Positions 1 through 7,507 of a DNA stretch of 28,991 nt are shown one piece after another (position 1 is the stretch's first letter; every line of letters starts with the position of its first letter). The DNA lies in the NCBI GenBank assembly GCA_965220955.1, contig CBDCRK010000029.1, positions 1 through 28,991 on the forward strand, read 5' to 3'. This stretch comes from CBDCRK01 sp965220955. Lineage in GTDB: Bacteria; Desulfobacterota; Binatia; Bin18; CBDCRK01. The notes beneath the pieces were generated by a model. That model was not told the origin of the DNA and searched no databases. It saw only the letters and a list, made by a program, of their open reading frames with translations. Position numbers and translations under genes: made by a program.

Positions 1-553
1 GGTGGGTATCGCGTACGAGGCTTTGGATCCAGAAAAATGAGCAGATTCTGGCTCCGCGGGTAACCGGAGTGACGTGGTGCAAGCTAGTGGAGGGGTAGAG
101 AATCATGTCTCCGGCATTGAGCTTGATTTCCTGGGCGCCGTACATGGTTTCTATGGTGAGTTCTCCACCATCGTATTCGTCAGGTTCACTGAGAAACAAG
201 GTGACGGATAGGTCGGTGCGCAGAATTTGGTTTGTGCCGCTCATTGGCATGATGGCGTTATCTATATGCGCTCCGTAGCGATTACCGGAGCAGTAGCGGT
301 TGAATTGAGGGGGGAATATTTTATGGGGGAGAGCCGCGGCCAGAAAAAGCTGGTGTTGCCCCAATATGTGCAGAATTTGATTGCGTACATTGATCACCGG
401 TTCCGATCGATCGTTCATTTGCTGATTCGATTTTACGGCGCTCGCCTGCGTACCCGCCGTCCGTTTACCGTCAAGCCACTGCCCATGACGCAAGGTTTCC
501 CGAAACTGGCTAATCAGGTCCTTGGTCAGGACCTTGTCGATAGGAATTAGCAT
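1..553 (-). CDS. piuC: PKHD-type Fe(II)/2-oxoglutarate hydroxylase (PiuC/YbiX family), C-terminus beyond window
   Basis: This open frame runs off the left edge of the window; 184 residues are visible, against about 225 for the family. It starts MLIPIDKVLTK at the ATG at 553, whose first bases overlap the stop of the upstream dehydrogenase. The fold is a double-stranded beta-helix dioxygenase. The iron ligands are visible as HID (His96, Asp98) and His159 in SLHHVTPVTRG, followed by an Arg suited to binding 2-oxoglutarate. PiuC/YbiX proteins are known to be encoded beside catecholate siderophore receptors and to be iron-repressed. Their substrate is not established. Here it is the last visible gene of a siderophore-receptor operon, so a role in processing or tolerating imported iron-siderophore is likely but inferred. 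Confidence 0.9.
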   Translation of the reverse strand, partial: MLIPIDKVLTKDLISQFRETLRHGQWLDGKRTAGTQASAVKSNQQMNDRSEPVINVRNQILHILGQHQLFLAAALPHKIFPPQFNRYCSGNRYGAHIDNAIMPMSGTNQILRTDLSVTLFLSEPDEYDGGELTIETMYGAQEIKLNAGDMILYPSTSLHHVTPVTRGARICSFFWIQSLVRDTH

Positions 554-1698
554 CGTGCGTGCCTGTCCTGTTCAATGCTGGCCAAATCTCCGCTCGGGTA
601 AAGAGCTTCGCTGCTGATACTGTCCAGCGTCGGACAGCCGGTCAACGCCATAGTCACCTCCAGTTCCTCCCGCAAGAGGCGCAGCATATGGGCTACCCCC
701 AATGCTCCCGCAACCGCAAGGGCATACACCTGTGGTCTGCCGACGAGTACCGCATTGGCGCCCAGGGCGATAGCCTTAAAGACATCAGTCCCACGGCGTA
801 TGCCGCCGTCCAGCAACACCAGAAAATCGGGACCAAGCGCCGCCCGCACCGCAGGCAAGGCGCTGATGCTGGCCGGCAATCCGTCCAGAGTTCGGCCACC
901 ATGATTCGACACCACCACCCCGGCCAGCCCTATGTCTGCGACTCGTGCGGCGTCGGCCGGGTGGATGATTCCTTTCACAACAATGGGTAGTGGGGTTTGC
1001 CGACTTAACCATTCGAGGTCGGCCCAAGTTGGGGCGCTCACCATCAATCCCTGGAACACAACGCTTTGCGCGGGCCCCAGAGTAGGCGGGTTGCGCTGGG
1101 GCATGTCACGCAAATTCACCGCTTGCACCTGCTGCGGGAGGGCAAATCCCGCGCGTTGGGCGCGATTTCGTAAACCGTTGATCGGCGCGTCGACCGTGAC
1201 GACCAGTGCGGTGTACCCAGCCGCTTCGGCACGCCGCACCAGCAAAAGCGTCCCTTCCCGGGATTCCTGGAAGTACAGTTGAAACCATTTGTTCTTGCTC
1301 AGCTCTGCCGCAATAGCCTCCAGCGTTACCGAAGACATAGTGCTGGCGATAAATCCCGCCTCCAGGGCATCGGCCGCCTGCGCCGTGGCCCTCTCGCCGT
1401 CGGGATGGACGAGTTTCTGGTAGGCCACGGGTGCCAACAACACCGGATGACGAAATGGCTCACCGAGCAGAGTCAGCGCCGTAGTCCCACTCGTGCAATC
1501 GGTCAGGGCCCGACTGGACAGCTCTATGTGATCAAACGCACGCCGGTTTTTGTTCAGGGTGATCTCATCGGCGCCGCCCCCAGCGATATATTCGTATATG
1601 CCGTGCGAGACGAAATCCTTGGCCAAGCGCTCATAGTCCGAGACACAGGCAAGCTCGGGTGTTATGCGATTGAGCTTCGGTCGATTAGCAGGCTTCAT
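547..1698 (-). CDS. FMN-dependent alpha-hydroxy-acid dehydrogenase (L-lactate dehydrogenase/glycolate oxidase family)
   Basis: The protein has 383 residues, the usual length for the LldD/glycolate oxidase/mandelate dehydrogenase family of TIM-barrel flavoenzymes, which oxidise an L-2-hydroxy acid to a 2-oxo acid. Family residues are present: Tyr37 in YIAGGG, Lys242 in VVKG, the catalytic base His266 and Arg269 in SNHGGRTLDG, and the FMN phosphate-binding segments around Asp297-Gly-Gly and Gly320-Arg. No signal peptide is seen, so it is cytoplasmic or peripheral. The start has AAGGAT seven bases upstream. It lies 80 bases after the receptor gene and overlaps the PiuC start, so it belongs to the iron operon. 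The actual hydroxy acid cannot be read from sequence. A hydroxycarboxylate derived from the siderophore is an attractive guess. Confidence 0.88.
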   Translation of the reverse strand: MKPANRPKLNRITPELACVSDYERLAKDFVSHGIYEYIAGGGADEITLNKNRRAFDHIELSSRALTDCTSGTTALTLLGEPFRHPVLLAPVAYQKLVHPDGERATAQAADALEAGFIASTMSSVTLEAIAAELSKNKWFQLYFQESREGTLLLVRRAEAAGYTALVVTVDAPINGLRNRAQRAGFALPQQVQAVNLRDMPQRNPPTLGPAQSVVFQGLMVSAPTWADLEWLSRQTPLPIVVKGIIHPADAARVADIGLAGVVVSNHGGRTLDGLPASISALPAVRAALGPDFLVLLDGGIRRGTDVFKAIALGANAVLVGRPQVYALAVAGALGVAHMLRLLREELEVTMALTGCPTLDSISSEALYPSGDLASIEQDRHARC

Positions 1699-1718
1699 AC
1701 GCCTATCCTTGTATGAGG

Positions 1719-1748
1719 GTGCTCACCTGCGTTGTCACATCTGAGCAC
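1719..1748 (-). other. Inverted repeat between receptor and dehydrogenase genes
   Basis: GTGCTCA at 1719-1725 pairs with TGAGCAC at 1742-1748 across a 16-base spacer, in the short gap between the receptor stop and the dehydrogenase start. No T-run follows on the minus strand, so it is not an intrinsic terminator. It could act as a processing or stability element within the operon mRNA, or be chance. Confidence 0.25.
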
Positions 1749-1778
1749 GCTGTGGCCACACGTTGGTCTCGGCGGTCG

Positions 1779-4133
1779 CTAAAAACTATATGTGAGTGCC
1801 AGCTTCGCGTTGCGCGCGTCGCCAATGTACGCGAACGATCCGCTGCGATAGCCGGCCAGATAGTAATCCTCATTGGTAACGTTCCCAATGTTCAAACGCA
1901 GACCGATCTGTTCGGTGATCCTATAGTTTGCAAATAGATCCAGCACCGTATAGTCGGGGACTTTGTACGTATACTTGCCGACACTTGCGTCGTAGCCGGC
2001 CGCCGAGTCTGGCTGTCCCGTGAACATTTTGCTTTGATAGGCCACGACCGCGCCGACCGAGAGCGTCGGAAGATAGGGCACCCGGTAGCGCAGCTGCGCG
2101 AAGACACCCTCGTTCGCAAAGTTGCTCAGCCGCTTGCCAACGTTGAGTCGATTGTGCGAATCGCGGACTTCCGATTCCATGATCGCCGCGCTGACAACGA
2201 AGCTCAGGTCCTCGGTTACATTCCCGACCACCGAGAATTCGAGCCCTCTGACCCGGTTTTTGCCCGTATTGAGCGTCCCGAGTGACTCGTAATCGTCGCC
2301 CACGTTTTCCATCACGTCGTCTTTGCTGACCTGGAAGGCGGCGGCCGTCACCAGCAATTTGTTGTTCAGCAGGTTCCATTTGGTTCCCAACTCCAGATTC
2401 TCGGTGAACTCGGGCTTACTGTCCCGGACCTGTCGCGGGAAGCCGCATATCCCACCGTATCCGCAGTTGGTGCCCAGGTCCGACTCACCGCCGTTGATAT
2501 TGCTGGACGTGGACCAGGAAAAATAGACATTGCCCCAGTCTTGGAAGGCGTACACCAGCCCGGCGTGGCCGTTCCACAGCAGGTCGGAATAGGTGTAATT
2601 GGTTGGTGTTGTTTCGCGGAAGCGGATGGCCACGTTCTCGTAATCGAAATAATCGGCACGCACCCCCAGGAAGGTGGAAAACCCGTACGGGAGGTCAATG
2701 GTGTCCATCAGGTAGACCGAGGTGGTGCTAATAGAATAGTCGGAATCGAAATCGCCTCGCGTAATCTGGCGGCCCATGATGGAGTTCAAGCCGCCGACTA
2801 TGTTGCCGTTCTTGTCCTGCATACAATAGTAGTCCCGCAGTGGGGCGCCATCGCGCCAGTTGGCGATGCAATTCGTCTTTCCTCTGTTCTCTACCTGGTA
2901 TCGGCCGTTGAGCACGTTGTGTTTCGAATACTCAACACCCAACAGCAAGCCGTGCCGTGTGAACGCCAGATCGGTGTCGAGATATACGTTGAATTGATTG
3001 GAGACGTAGTCCACTTCCTGCCAGCCCTGGTGCGTACTCAACCTCAGTGCTGGGAAGTCGTAACCGACAGGGGTCCTGTTCCCCCGCGCCCCGGTCAGGA
3101 CGTAGCCGTTGTCCGTGAAACCGTAGCGAGTGGCGTTTTCTACCCGGAAACGATTGCTGAACTCATAGCCGCCGCGCCACGTGAAGGTATGGACCTCAGA
3201 CTCCAGAAAGTCGTCTCCCTCTTGCAGGTAGACCGGAATGTTCTTGATAGGGTCGCCGAACGTCTCAATCTGGGTGCCGAGGTCCGGAACGTCTTCCGCG
3301 TCGAGAAAATAGTAATCGAAGGATATGTAGAATTTGTTGGCCTTGGGGTCATATCTGCCGGACAGGGCCACGCCGCGGCGCAGTCGTTCCGCGGGGGCCC
3401 GGTCCGGAACGTCTTCATCGGCGTACAGCAGGTTGGCGCGGACGGACAGATCATCGGTAATGCGTTTGTTGACGTCCAAATGGACGCGGTAATACTCATC
3501 CGTGCCCGGACCGCCCTGAAACTTGATGAAGTCATACTCGCTGCTGGCCTGCTTGGTGACGCCGTTGATGGCGCCGCCTGTCGAGCCGCGCCCGGCAAAG
3601 GTCGAGCTCGGACCCTTAGTAATTTCGACCTGCTCCAGAGCGAAGCTCTCGCGAATCGTCATGCCGGGGTCGCGCAAGCCGTCCACGAACACATCGCTGC
3701 GGGCTTCGTGGCCGCGAATGATATAGCGGTCGCCGAAGGCGTTGCCGCCTTCTCCGGTGCCCAGGGTGATGCCCGGCTGGGCGGCGAGTATCTCGCGTAA
3801 GTCCGACTTACCCGAATCTTCGATCTGTGTTTGCGTCAGCACGCTCATGGTTGTGGGCGTGTCCGCGATTTCCTTAAGGCGACGCGGGTCGCCCGAAACG
3901 CGGGCTTTATACGGCGCGCCGGGCTCGGCATAGGGGTTGGTGTCGATCGTACGCTCCTGAATCTGCAGCTTGTCCAACTGGACCTGCTCCTCGTCCTCAG
4001 CTTCCTGGGCCGAGGCCGAACCGCCTAGCATCACAGCCGAAATACTCAGCGCTATCGCATTGTTGGTAAAGTTGGAGGCGGCCTGCCGTTGTAGTTCGAC
4101 TGGCTTTTTCATCTTGGGTGTCCCTTTTTTCAT
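1779..4133 (-). CDS. TonB-dependent siderophore receptor (catecholate type, Fiu/PiuA-like)
   Basis: The 784-residue protein is an outer-membrane gated channel importing ferric siderophore using TonB energy. It has a signal peptide ending SASA-Q (cleavage near residue 42), a TonB-box-like VQLDKLQIQE just after it, a plug domain (about 80-200, with TPTTMSVLT, RGHEARSDVFVDGLRD and QVEITKGPSSTFAGRGSTGG), then a 22-strand-type barrel ending in the required terminal Phe (LALTYSF). AAGGAG six bases before the ATG at 4133 supports this start; an internal Met at residue 8 is the alternative. It is downstream of tonB and followed by a dehydrogenase and PiuC. That neighbourhood and the plug point to the Fiu/PiuA catecholate class, though the ligand is inferred. 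A Fur box upstream of the operon predicts iron repression. Confidence 0.93.
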   Translation of the reverse strand: MKKGTPKMKKPVELQRQAASNFTNNAIALSISAVMLGGSASAQEAEDEEQVQLDKLQIQERTIDTNPYAEPGAPYKARVSGDPRRLKEIADTPTTMSVLTQTQIEDSGKSDLREILAAQPGITLGTGEGGNAFGDRYIIRGHEARSDVFVDGLRDPGMTIRESFALEQVEITKGPSSTFAGRGSTGGAINGVTKQASSEYDFIKFQGGPGTDEYYRVHLDVNKRITDDLSVRANLLYADEDVPDRAPAERLRRGVALSGRYDPKANKFYISFDYYFLDAEDVPDLGTQIETFGDPIKNIPVYLQEGDDFLESEVHTFTWRGGYEFSNRFRVENATRYGFTDNGYVLTGARGNRTPVGYDFPALRLSTHQGWQEVDYVSNQFNVYLDTDLAFTRHGLLLGVEYSKHNVLNGRYQVENRGKTNCIANWRDGAPLRDYYCMQDKNGNIVGGLNSIMGRQITRGDFDSDYSISTTSVYLMDTIDLPYGFSTFLGVRADYFDYENVAIRFRETTPTNYTYSDLLWNGHAGLVYAFQDWGNVYFSWSTSSNINGGESDLGTNCGYGGICGFPRQVRDSKPEFTENLELGTKWNLLNNKLLVTAAAFQVSKDDVMENVGDDYESLGTLNTGKNRVRGLEFSVVGNVTEDLSFVVSAAIMESEVRDSHNRLNVGKRLSNFANEGVFAQLRYRVPYLPTLSVGAVVAYQSKMFTGQPDSAAGYDASVGKYTYKVPDYTVLDLFANYRITEQIGLRLNIGNVTNEDYYLAGYRSGSFAYIGDARNAKLALTYSF

Positions 4134-4168
4134 GTTGCGCTCCTTTCGCTCTTTTGCTTTTGGGGGGG

Positions 4169-4780
4169 TTAGTGCGGGACCAAGGAATATTCGATTGGCA
4201 CCGCAAGATTCAGGCGTTCACACGACATGGACTCCGGCATGGGGGGCAGCGGGCTGGCTCTAGCCAGCATGTCGAGCGCGGCTTGGTCCAGTAAGGGATA
4301 GCCGGAGCTTTGTTGAACGCCGGGGCCGAGCACTTCACCGGCGCGGTTGATCGTACAGGTCAGGACGACCAGCCCCTGTTGTTTTTTCTTTTTCAACCGG
4401 GCGGGATAGTCCTTGTACTGGTTCAGCCAAGTCACGAGTTGGCCGACATAGCTGTTCGGGTCCGAGGGGAAGTCGTTGCGTTGCTGACGCCGGCGTCTCC
4501 TAGACGCGCCCAGCTGTGTTGGTGAATGCAGGCTGACACAGAAGCTGTCGCGGGACCGACTATGCCGAAAAGTGACACAGTCCGTCTCTCCGACGATTCG
4601 GCCTTGAACGTGGAGCATGTCCAAGCGGACCGGGGCCTCGCCCTGAGCTTTCTGGGCCGAGACTGAGCTGCTCAGCATGACGGCCGAAATACTCGCCACT
4701 AACATAGCGATGGGAAAACCGGCCGGGACGGCTCGGCAGTGTTCTATCGGCTGTTTGGCCGGATCGCTAGCGACGTTCAC
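4169..4780 (-). CDS. Hybrid protein: receptor-type leader fused to a TonB C-terminal domain
   Basis: This 203-residue protein starts at GTG (4780) with AAGGAG six bases upstream. Residues 1-62 align without gaps to the start of the neighbouring siderophore receptor: SISAVML, signal cleavage SVSA-Q at residue 42, and VRLDMLHVQGR where the receptor has VQLDKLQIQER. A linker of about 40 residues follows, with two Cys and a RRRRRQQR patch. Residues 106-203 are a TonB C-terminal domain, by my count identical to the adjacent TonB at 73 of 98 positions (KDYPA, INRAGEVL, QQSSGYPLLD). It lacks TonB's membrane anchor and proline-rich spacer. If the leader is cleaved it would be a free periplasmic TonB domain. 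It probably arose by duplication of a tonB-receptor pair followed by fusion. It may be functional, inhibitory to TonB, or a decaying remnant. Confidence 0.8.
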   Translation of the reverse strand: MNVASDPAKQPIEHCRAVPAGFPIAMLVASISAVMLSSSVSAQKAQGEAPVRLDMLHVQGRIVGETDCVTFRHSRSRDSFCVSLHSPTQLGASRRRRRQQRNDFPSDPNSYVGQLVTWLNQYKDYPARLKKKKQQGLVVLTCTINRAGEVLGPGVQQSSGYPLLDQAALDMLARASPLPPMPESMSCERLNLAVPIEYSLVPH

Positions 4781-4805
4781 GCTTTGCTCCTTTCGCTTTC
4801 AGGCT

Positions 4806-5687
4806 CTATTCGGTGATCAACGAATACTCGACGGGCACCGCAAGATTCAGGCGCTCACGCGGCATAGACTCCGGCATGGGAGGCAGCGGGCTGGCTCTGG
4901 CCAGCATGTCGAGCGCGGCCCGGTCCAACAACGGATAGCCGGAGCTTTGCTGAACGTCGGCGACAAGCACTTCACCGGCGCGGTTGATAGTAAATGCCAC
5001 CACGACCACCCCCTGTTGCTTTCTCTTTTTCACTGCGGCGGGATAGTCTTTGTATTGGTGCAGCCAGGCGATGAGTTCGCTAAAGTAGCTGCTCGGATCA
5101 CCGCTCTTTCCACCGACTCTCTGTCTTTGCCCTCTCCCCGTTGCGCGTACCACTTCCTGTGAACGCGGGCCGTGCTTCTGATCTGTCTGTGTCGACTCTG
5201 TTGTGTTGGGCGTTGTGGGTTTTCGCGCGGGCGCTTGTTCCAACAGCCTTGCGACGGAGGACTCTTCGATGGGAGGCTCTTCGACCGGGGGTTCTTTGAC
5301 CGGGACACGCTTTTCAGCCCGGACAACGACTTGTTTGGGCTTGGGCACAAGCATCGGTTCGATCTCGGGTGTTTGTGGTGGAGCGGCTGGGGTCTGTTTT
5401 ACCACTGGCTCCGGTTCTTGTGCTTCCTCTCGGACGTCTTCCCGTGGTGCGTCCTCCTGTCTGAGGTCCGGCTCAGGCGCTTCGGGTTTTGGTGACTCAG
5501 CTTTTTTCTCGGCTATATCTGCATACGAACCCCTCCTGCCTAAGCCTATCTCGACGCCACCCTCACCCGCGTAGCTGGCACCACTCGGTTCGATGCTGTG
5601 AGGTCCCAGGACTATATAGGCGTAGGCGCCCGCAAGATGAAGGGAGAGAGCCATGACGAGCGCCAAAAACCACTGCAGCTTGTTCAT
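4806..5687 (-). CDS. tonB: TonB energy transducer
   Basis: This 293-residue protein spans the periplasm and passes proton-motive energy from ExbBD to outer-membrane receptors. It has a single N-terminal membrane anchor (about residues 5-27) carrying Ser15 and His17, which matches the functional Ser/His feature of TonB anchors. A Pro/Glu/Lys-rich spacer follows (about 60-150, with repeats such as EPPVEEPPIEE), then a C-terminal domain (about 195-293) with YKDYPA, INRAGEVL and SSGYPLLDRAAL. Only a weak AAAGAG-type ribosome site precedes the ATG, and exbD ends 10 bases upstream, so translation may be coupled. It lies between exbD and the hybrid TonB-like gene that shares its C-terminal domain. 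Confidence 0.93.
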   Translation of the reverse strand: MNKLQWFLALVMALSLHLAGAYAYIVLGPHSIEPSGASYAGEGGVEIGLGRRGSYADIAEKKAESPKPEAPEPDLRQEDAPREDVREEAQEPEPVVKQTPAAPPQTPEIEPMLVPKPKQVVVRAEKRVPVKEPPVEEPPIEESSVARLLEQAPARKPTTPNTTESTQTDQKHGPRSQEVVRATGRGQRQRVGGKSGDPSSYFSELIAWLHQYKDYPAAVKKRKQQGVVVVAFTINRAGEVLVADVQQSSGYPLLDRAALDMLARASPLPPMPESMPRERLNLAVPVEYSLITE

Positions 5688-5697
5688 TGTTCGCTCT

Positions 5698-6111
5698 TTA
5701 GGTGGTTTCCGGGTTGACGCTGTACAAGGTCACCGTTGTGATACCCTGACGACGAAGGGCATTGAGAAGCGTATCGAGAGATATCGCGGTAACGTCTCTG
5801 TCTGCTCTCAACGAAATCGGTTGTGGGTTGTCGGACAGGGCGTCTTTCAAGGCGGCTCCAAGTGTTTCAAACAAGACCTGTTCGCCGTTGAGTGAGAGCT
5901 GATTACGGGTATCCAGTGACAGGGTGATTCGCTGATGCTCAATCGGCTTGTCGCTGACAGAGCTTGGGAGCCGAATATCCTGGTCTTGGGTGTTGGCGAT
6001 TTGTCCGACGATCAAGAAAAAGATCAGCAGCAGAAGGACTACATTTATCAGCGGAATCAGGTTGAGGTCGCTGTTGCGGCTTGATCGTGGATTGGTCAAG
6101 GCTTTGTACAT
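5698..6111 (-). CDS. exbD: ExbD-family protein with Asn replacing the essential membrane Asp
   Basis: The 137-residue protein has the ExbD/TolR layout: a short cytoplasmic N-terminus, one membrane helix (about residues 18-38), and a periplasmic domain. The helix reads LIPLINVVLLLLIFF. Asn23 (codon AAT, 6043-6045) stands where ExbD/TolR/MotB relatives carry the proton-handling Asp, known to be essential in E. coli ExbD (Asp25). The frame is intact and the periplasmic domain looks normal, so this is not an obvious pseudogene. It follows a first ExbD gene by 12 bases and precedes tonB by 10. It may form an asymmetric heterodimer with the Asp-bearing ExbD, or may have a structural or regulatory role. 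Confidence 0.88.
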   Translation of the reverse strand: MYKALTNPRSSRNSDLNLIPLINVVLLLLIFFLIVGQIANTQDQDIRLPSSVSDKPIEHQRITLSLDTRNQLSLNGEQVLFETLGAALKDALSDNPQPISLRADRDVTAISLDTLLNALRRQGITTVTLYSVNPETT

Positions 6112-6123
6112 GCAAACCCCGCT

Positions 6124-6540
6124 TTAGTTTGTTGCGGCTTGATCTAGGCTTTTTCCTAGCGAAACGCCTGCGATACCGGCCGCTTGTAGTTCCTCGAAGG
6201 CGGAGATGATAATTTGCACCCGGGTATTGGCCTCAGGAAACACCACCACCGGTCTGGCCAAATCGAGCGCTCCGGCTTGCCCTGGTATGGGATCGTTAGG
6301 GGTCGGAAAATGAAACGGTTGGCCGTGCAGCGAGAGCGAACCGTCTTCGTGAAGGATCAGAGCCTGGGGTTTCTGCGTGCTGAGGTCGGGGCTGGCGACG
6401 GGGAACCGAAAGTCTACCGCTTTCCAGTGTGTGAAAGTGGAGGTCAACATAAAGAACATCAGCAAAATGAACACAACGTCGATAAGCGCTGTGAGACTGA
6501 TCGGCCTTCGCCGTGGATAATAAATCGGCGCGTCATTCAT
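6124..6540 (-). CDS. exbD: ExbD, proton-channel subunit of the Ton motor (Asp-bearing copy)
   Basis: The 138-residue protein has a cytoplasmic N-terminus (MNDAPIYYPRRRP), one membrane helix (about 15-37) reading LTALIDVVFILLMFF, and a periplasmic domain ending EELQAAGIAGVSLGKS. Asp21 is the expected protonatable residue. ExbD works with ExbB to use the proton gradient to energise TonB. Its start overlaps the exbB stop by four bases (ATGA), so translation is coupled. It is the first of two tandem exbD genes, and only this one keeps the key Asp. Confidence 0.92.
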   Translation of the reverse strand: MNDAPIYYPRRRPISLTALIDVVFILLMFFMLTSTFTHWKAVDFRFPVASPDLSTQKPQALILHEDGSLSLHGQPFHFPTPNDPIPGQAGALDLARPVVVFPEANTRVQIIISAFEELQAAGIAGVSLGKSLDQAATN

Positions 6541-7220
6541 CCCGTCTGTTTCTCCCTATACTCAGACCGCAGACGCGACTGTTCAGCCTCCAGCGTAAAA
6601 ATGCGATCTAAGCCATCCAGCATGGCGGCCGCCTCAACCTCGACTTTGCGTTCTAACCAACTGTTCGTCATTGAGACGGGGATGGCGATGCTGAGTCCGA
6701 CGGCGGTTGTGAGTAAGGCCTGCCAAATTCCACCCGAAAGCACGGCAGGATTCACCCGCGTTCCGGCAGCCTCCATTGCCTGAAACGCCTCGATCATGCC
6801 CAGCACGGTTCCTAACAGTCCTAATAGAGGAGCCAGAGACGCAATCACTTCGAGTATGCGGAGATAACTGTTAAGCTTGGCCACCGATGAGCGCGCCAAG
6901 CGCAGGGATTCGTTTTTTACTTCCTCAACACTGAGAGCGCCGTTCTCAAGCAGTCGAAGGGTCCGGCTGATGAGCTGGGCCCGATAGTTTCGTTGGCCCT
7001 GAACCAGAATGACGGCTTGCAAGCGTTTCCCTTTTTCCAGCTGAGCCAGGGCTTGCTCAACCACACCCTTCGGCCGGGGTCGTTGCACCCACCATTGCCA
7101 CAGCTTCACCAAAATTACGGTCAGAGCGCTCAGCGACAAGCCGGCTAAGATCCCGATTATTGGACCGCCGGCGCTCAAGAATTTCGTTAAATCGGCCATG
7201 AAAGTCGGGCTGATAGACAT
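6537..7220 (-). CDS. exbB: ExbB (MotA/TolQ/ExbB proton channel family)
   Basis: The 227-residue protein has three membrane helices (about residues 18-41, 122-144 and 164-186) and a large cytoplasmic loop between the first two, the standard ExbB/TolQ topology. Family signatures are visible in LEVIASLAPLLGLLGTVLGMIEAF and in GGIWQALLTTAVGLSIAIP. It forms the channel around ExbD that powers TonB. It heads the iron-uptake operon. The start at 7220 has no strong Shine-Dalgarno; a second Met at residue 8 is possible but no better supported. A strong terminator lies about 35 bases upstream, between this gene and the Fur box, so expression may depend on read-through or on another promoter. Confidence 0.92.
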   Translation of the reverse strand: MSISPTFMADLTKFLSAGGPIIGILAGLSLSALTVILVKLWQWWVQRPRPKGVVEQALAQLEKGKRLQAVILVQGQRNYRAQLISRTLRLLENGALSVEEVKNESLRLARSSVAKLNSYLRILEVIASLAPLLGLLGTVLGMIEAFQAMEAAGTRVNPAVLSGGIWQALLTTAVGLSIAIPVSMTNSWLERKVEVEAAAMLDGLDRIFTLEAEQSRLRSEYREKQTG

Positions 7221-7255
7221 CTCGAAAGTTGGTGTAAAGCCTCGTATGACGCAAT

Positions 7256-7288
7256 AAAAAAGCCCGTAAGGAGTTTTCCTTACGGGCT
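7256..7288 (-). terminator. Intrinsic terminator in front of exbB
   Basis: A perfect 12-bp stem (arms 7261-7272 and 7277-7288) with a 4-base loop is followed on the minus strand by a run of six Ts (7261-7256). On the plus strand no T-run follows, so it points toward exbB. No minus-strand gene lies just upstream of it, so it most likely ends a short transcript begun near the Fur box. Confidence 0.85.
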
Positions 7289-7358
7289 CTAGGCTTAGGG
7301 CCTCTGGCCTGATTGACCTGTGTAGGCCTCGACCTAATTTCTTAGGTCAATTTTCTTA
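7256..7358 (-). ncRNA. Candidate Fur-controlled small RNA or attenuating leader upstream of exbB
   Basis: About 100 bases separate the Fur box from the terminator on the minus strand and contain no convincing gene. The stretch holds a perfect hairpin (7331-7348: seven-bp stem GACCTAA/TTAGGTC with a GAAA loop on the minus strand), further GGCC-rich complementarity, and the terminator hairpin at the end. Fur box, short structured RNA and intrinsic terminator is the layout of iron-starvation small RNAs such as RyhB and PrrF, though I see no sequence match to those. The alternative is a 5' leader that attenuates exbB. The transcript start shown is approximate. Confidence 0.45.
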
Positions 7359-7366
7359 ATTGAATT

Positions 7367-7381
7367 TGATAATCAGTTTCA
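7367..7381 (-). promoter_or_regulatory. Fur box (iron-responsive operator)
   Basis: On the minus strand the site reads TGAAACTGATTATCA, matching 12 of the 14 defined positions of the 7-1-7 Fur consensus TGATAATnATTATCA. It lies in an AT-rich stretch about 145 bases upstream of exbB, at the head of a siderophore-uptake operon, exactly where iron repression is expected. A -35 of TTGTAA and a -10 overlapping the box are possible but not clear. Confidence 0.75.
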
Positions 7382-7427
7382 GTCATTTTTTACAATGCTT
7401 CTCCGCATTTGTCAAGACCGATGGAGA

Positions 7428-7480
7428 GAGTCCCGGGCGCAGGGGGACACCCGGGACTCACGGCAGGGGCAGAGAGCCCC
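7428..7480. other. Two GC-rich hairpins without T-runs
   Basis: GAGTCCCGGG at 7428-7437 pairs with CCCGGGACTC at 7450-7459 (10-bp perfect stem, 12-base loop). GGGGC at 7466-7470 pairs with GCCCC at 7476-7480. Neither is followed by a T-run on either strand. They lie in the gene-free stretch 7382-7836 between the iron operon and uspA. Confidence 0.35.
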
Positions 7481-7507
7481 TAGGGCAGGACGTGTTGAGG
7501 CGCTGAC

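Noticed and set aside
227..550. Plus-strand frame of 107 codons at the left edge
   Set aside because: It is antisense to the piuC-like gene, whose catalytic residues are clearly encoded on the minus strand.
2541..3800. A 419-codon plus-strand open frame opposite the siderophore receptor
   Set aside because: It is antisense to a clearly real receptor gene, has no ribosome site, and its low-complexity Val/Ala/Gly-rich translation is the mirror of receptor codons.
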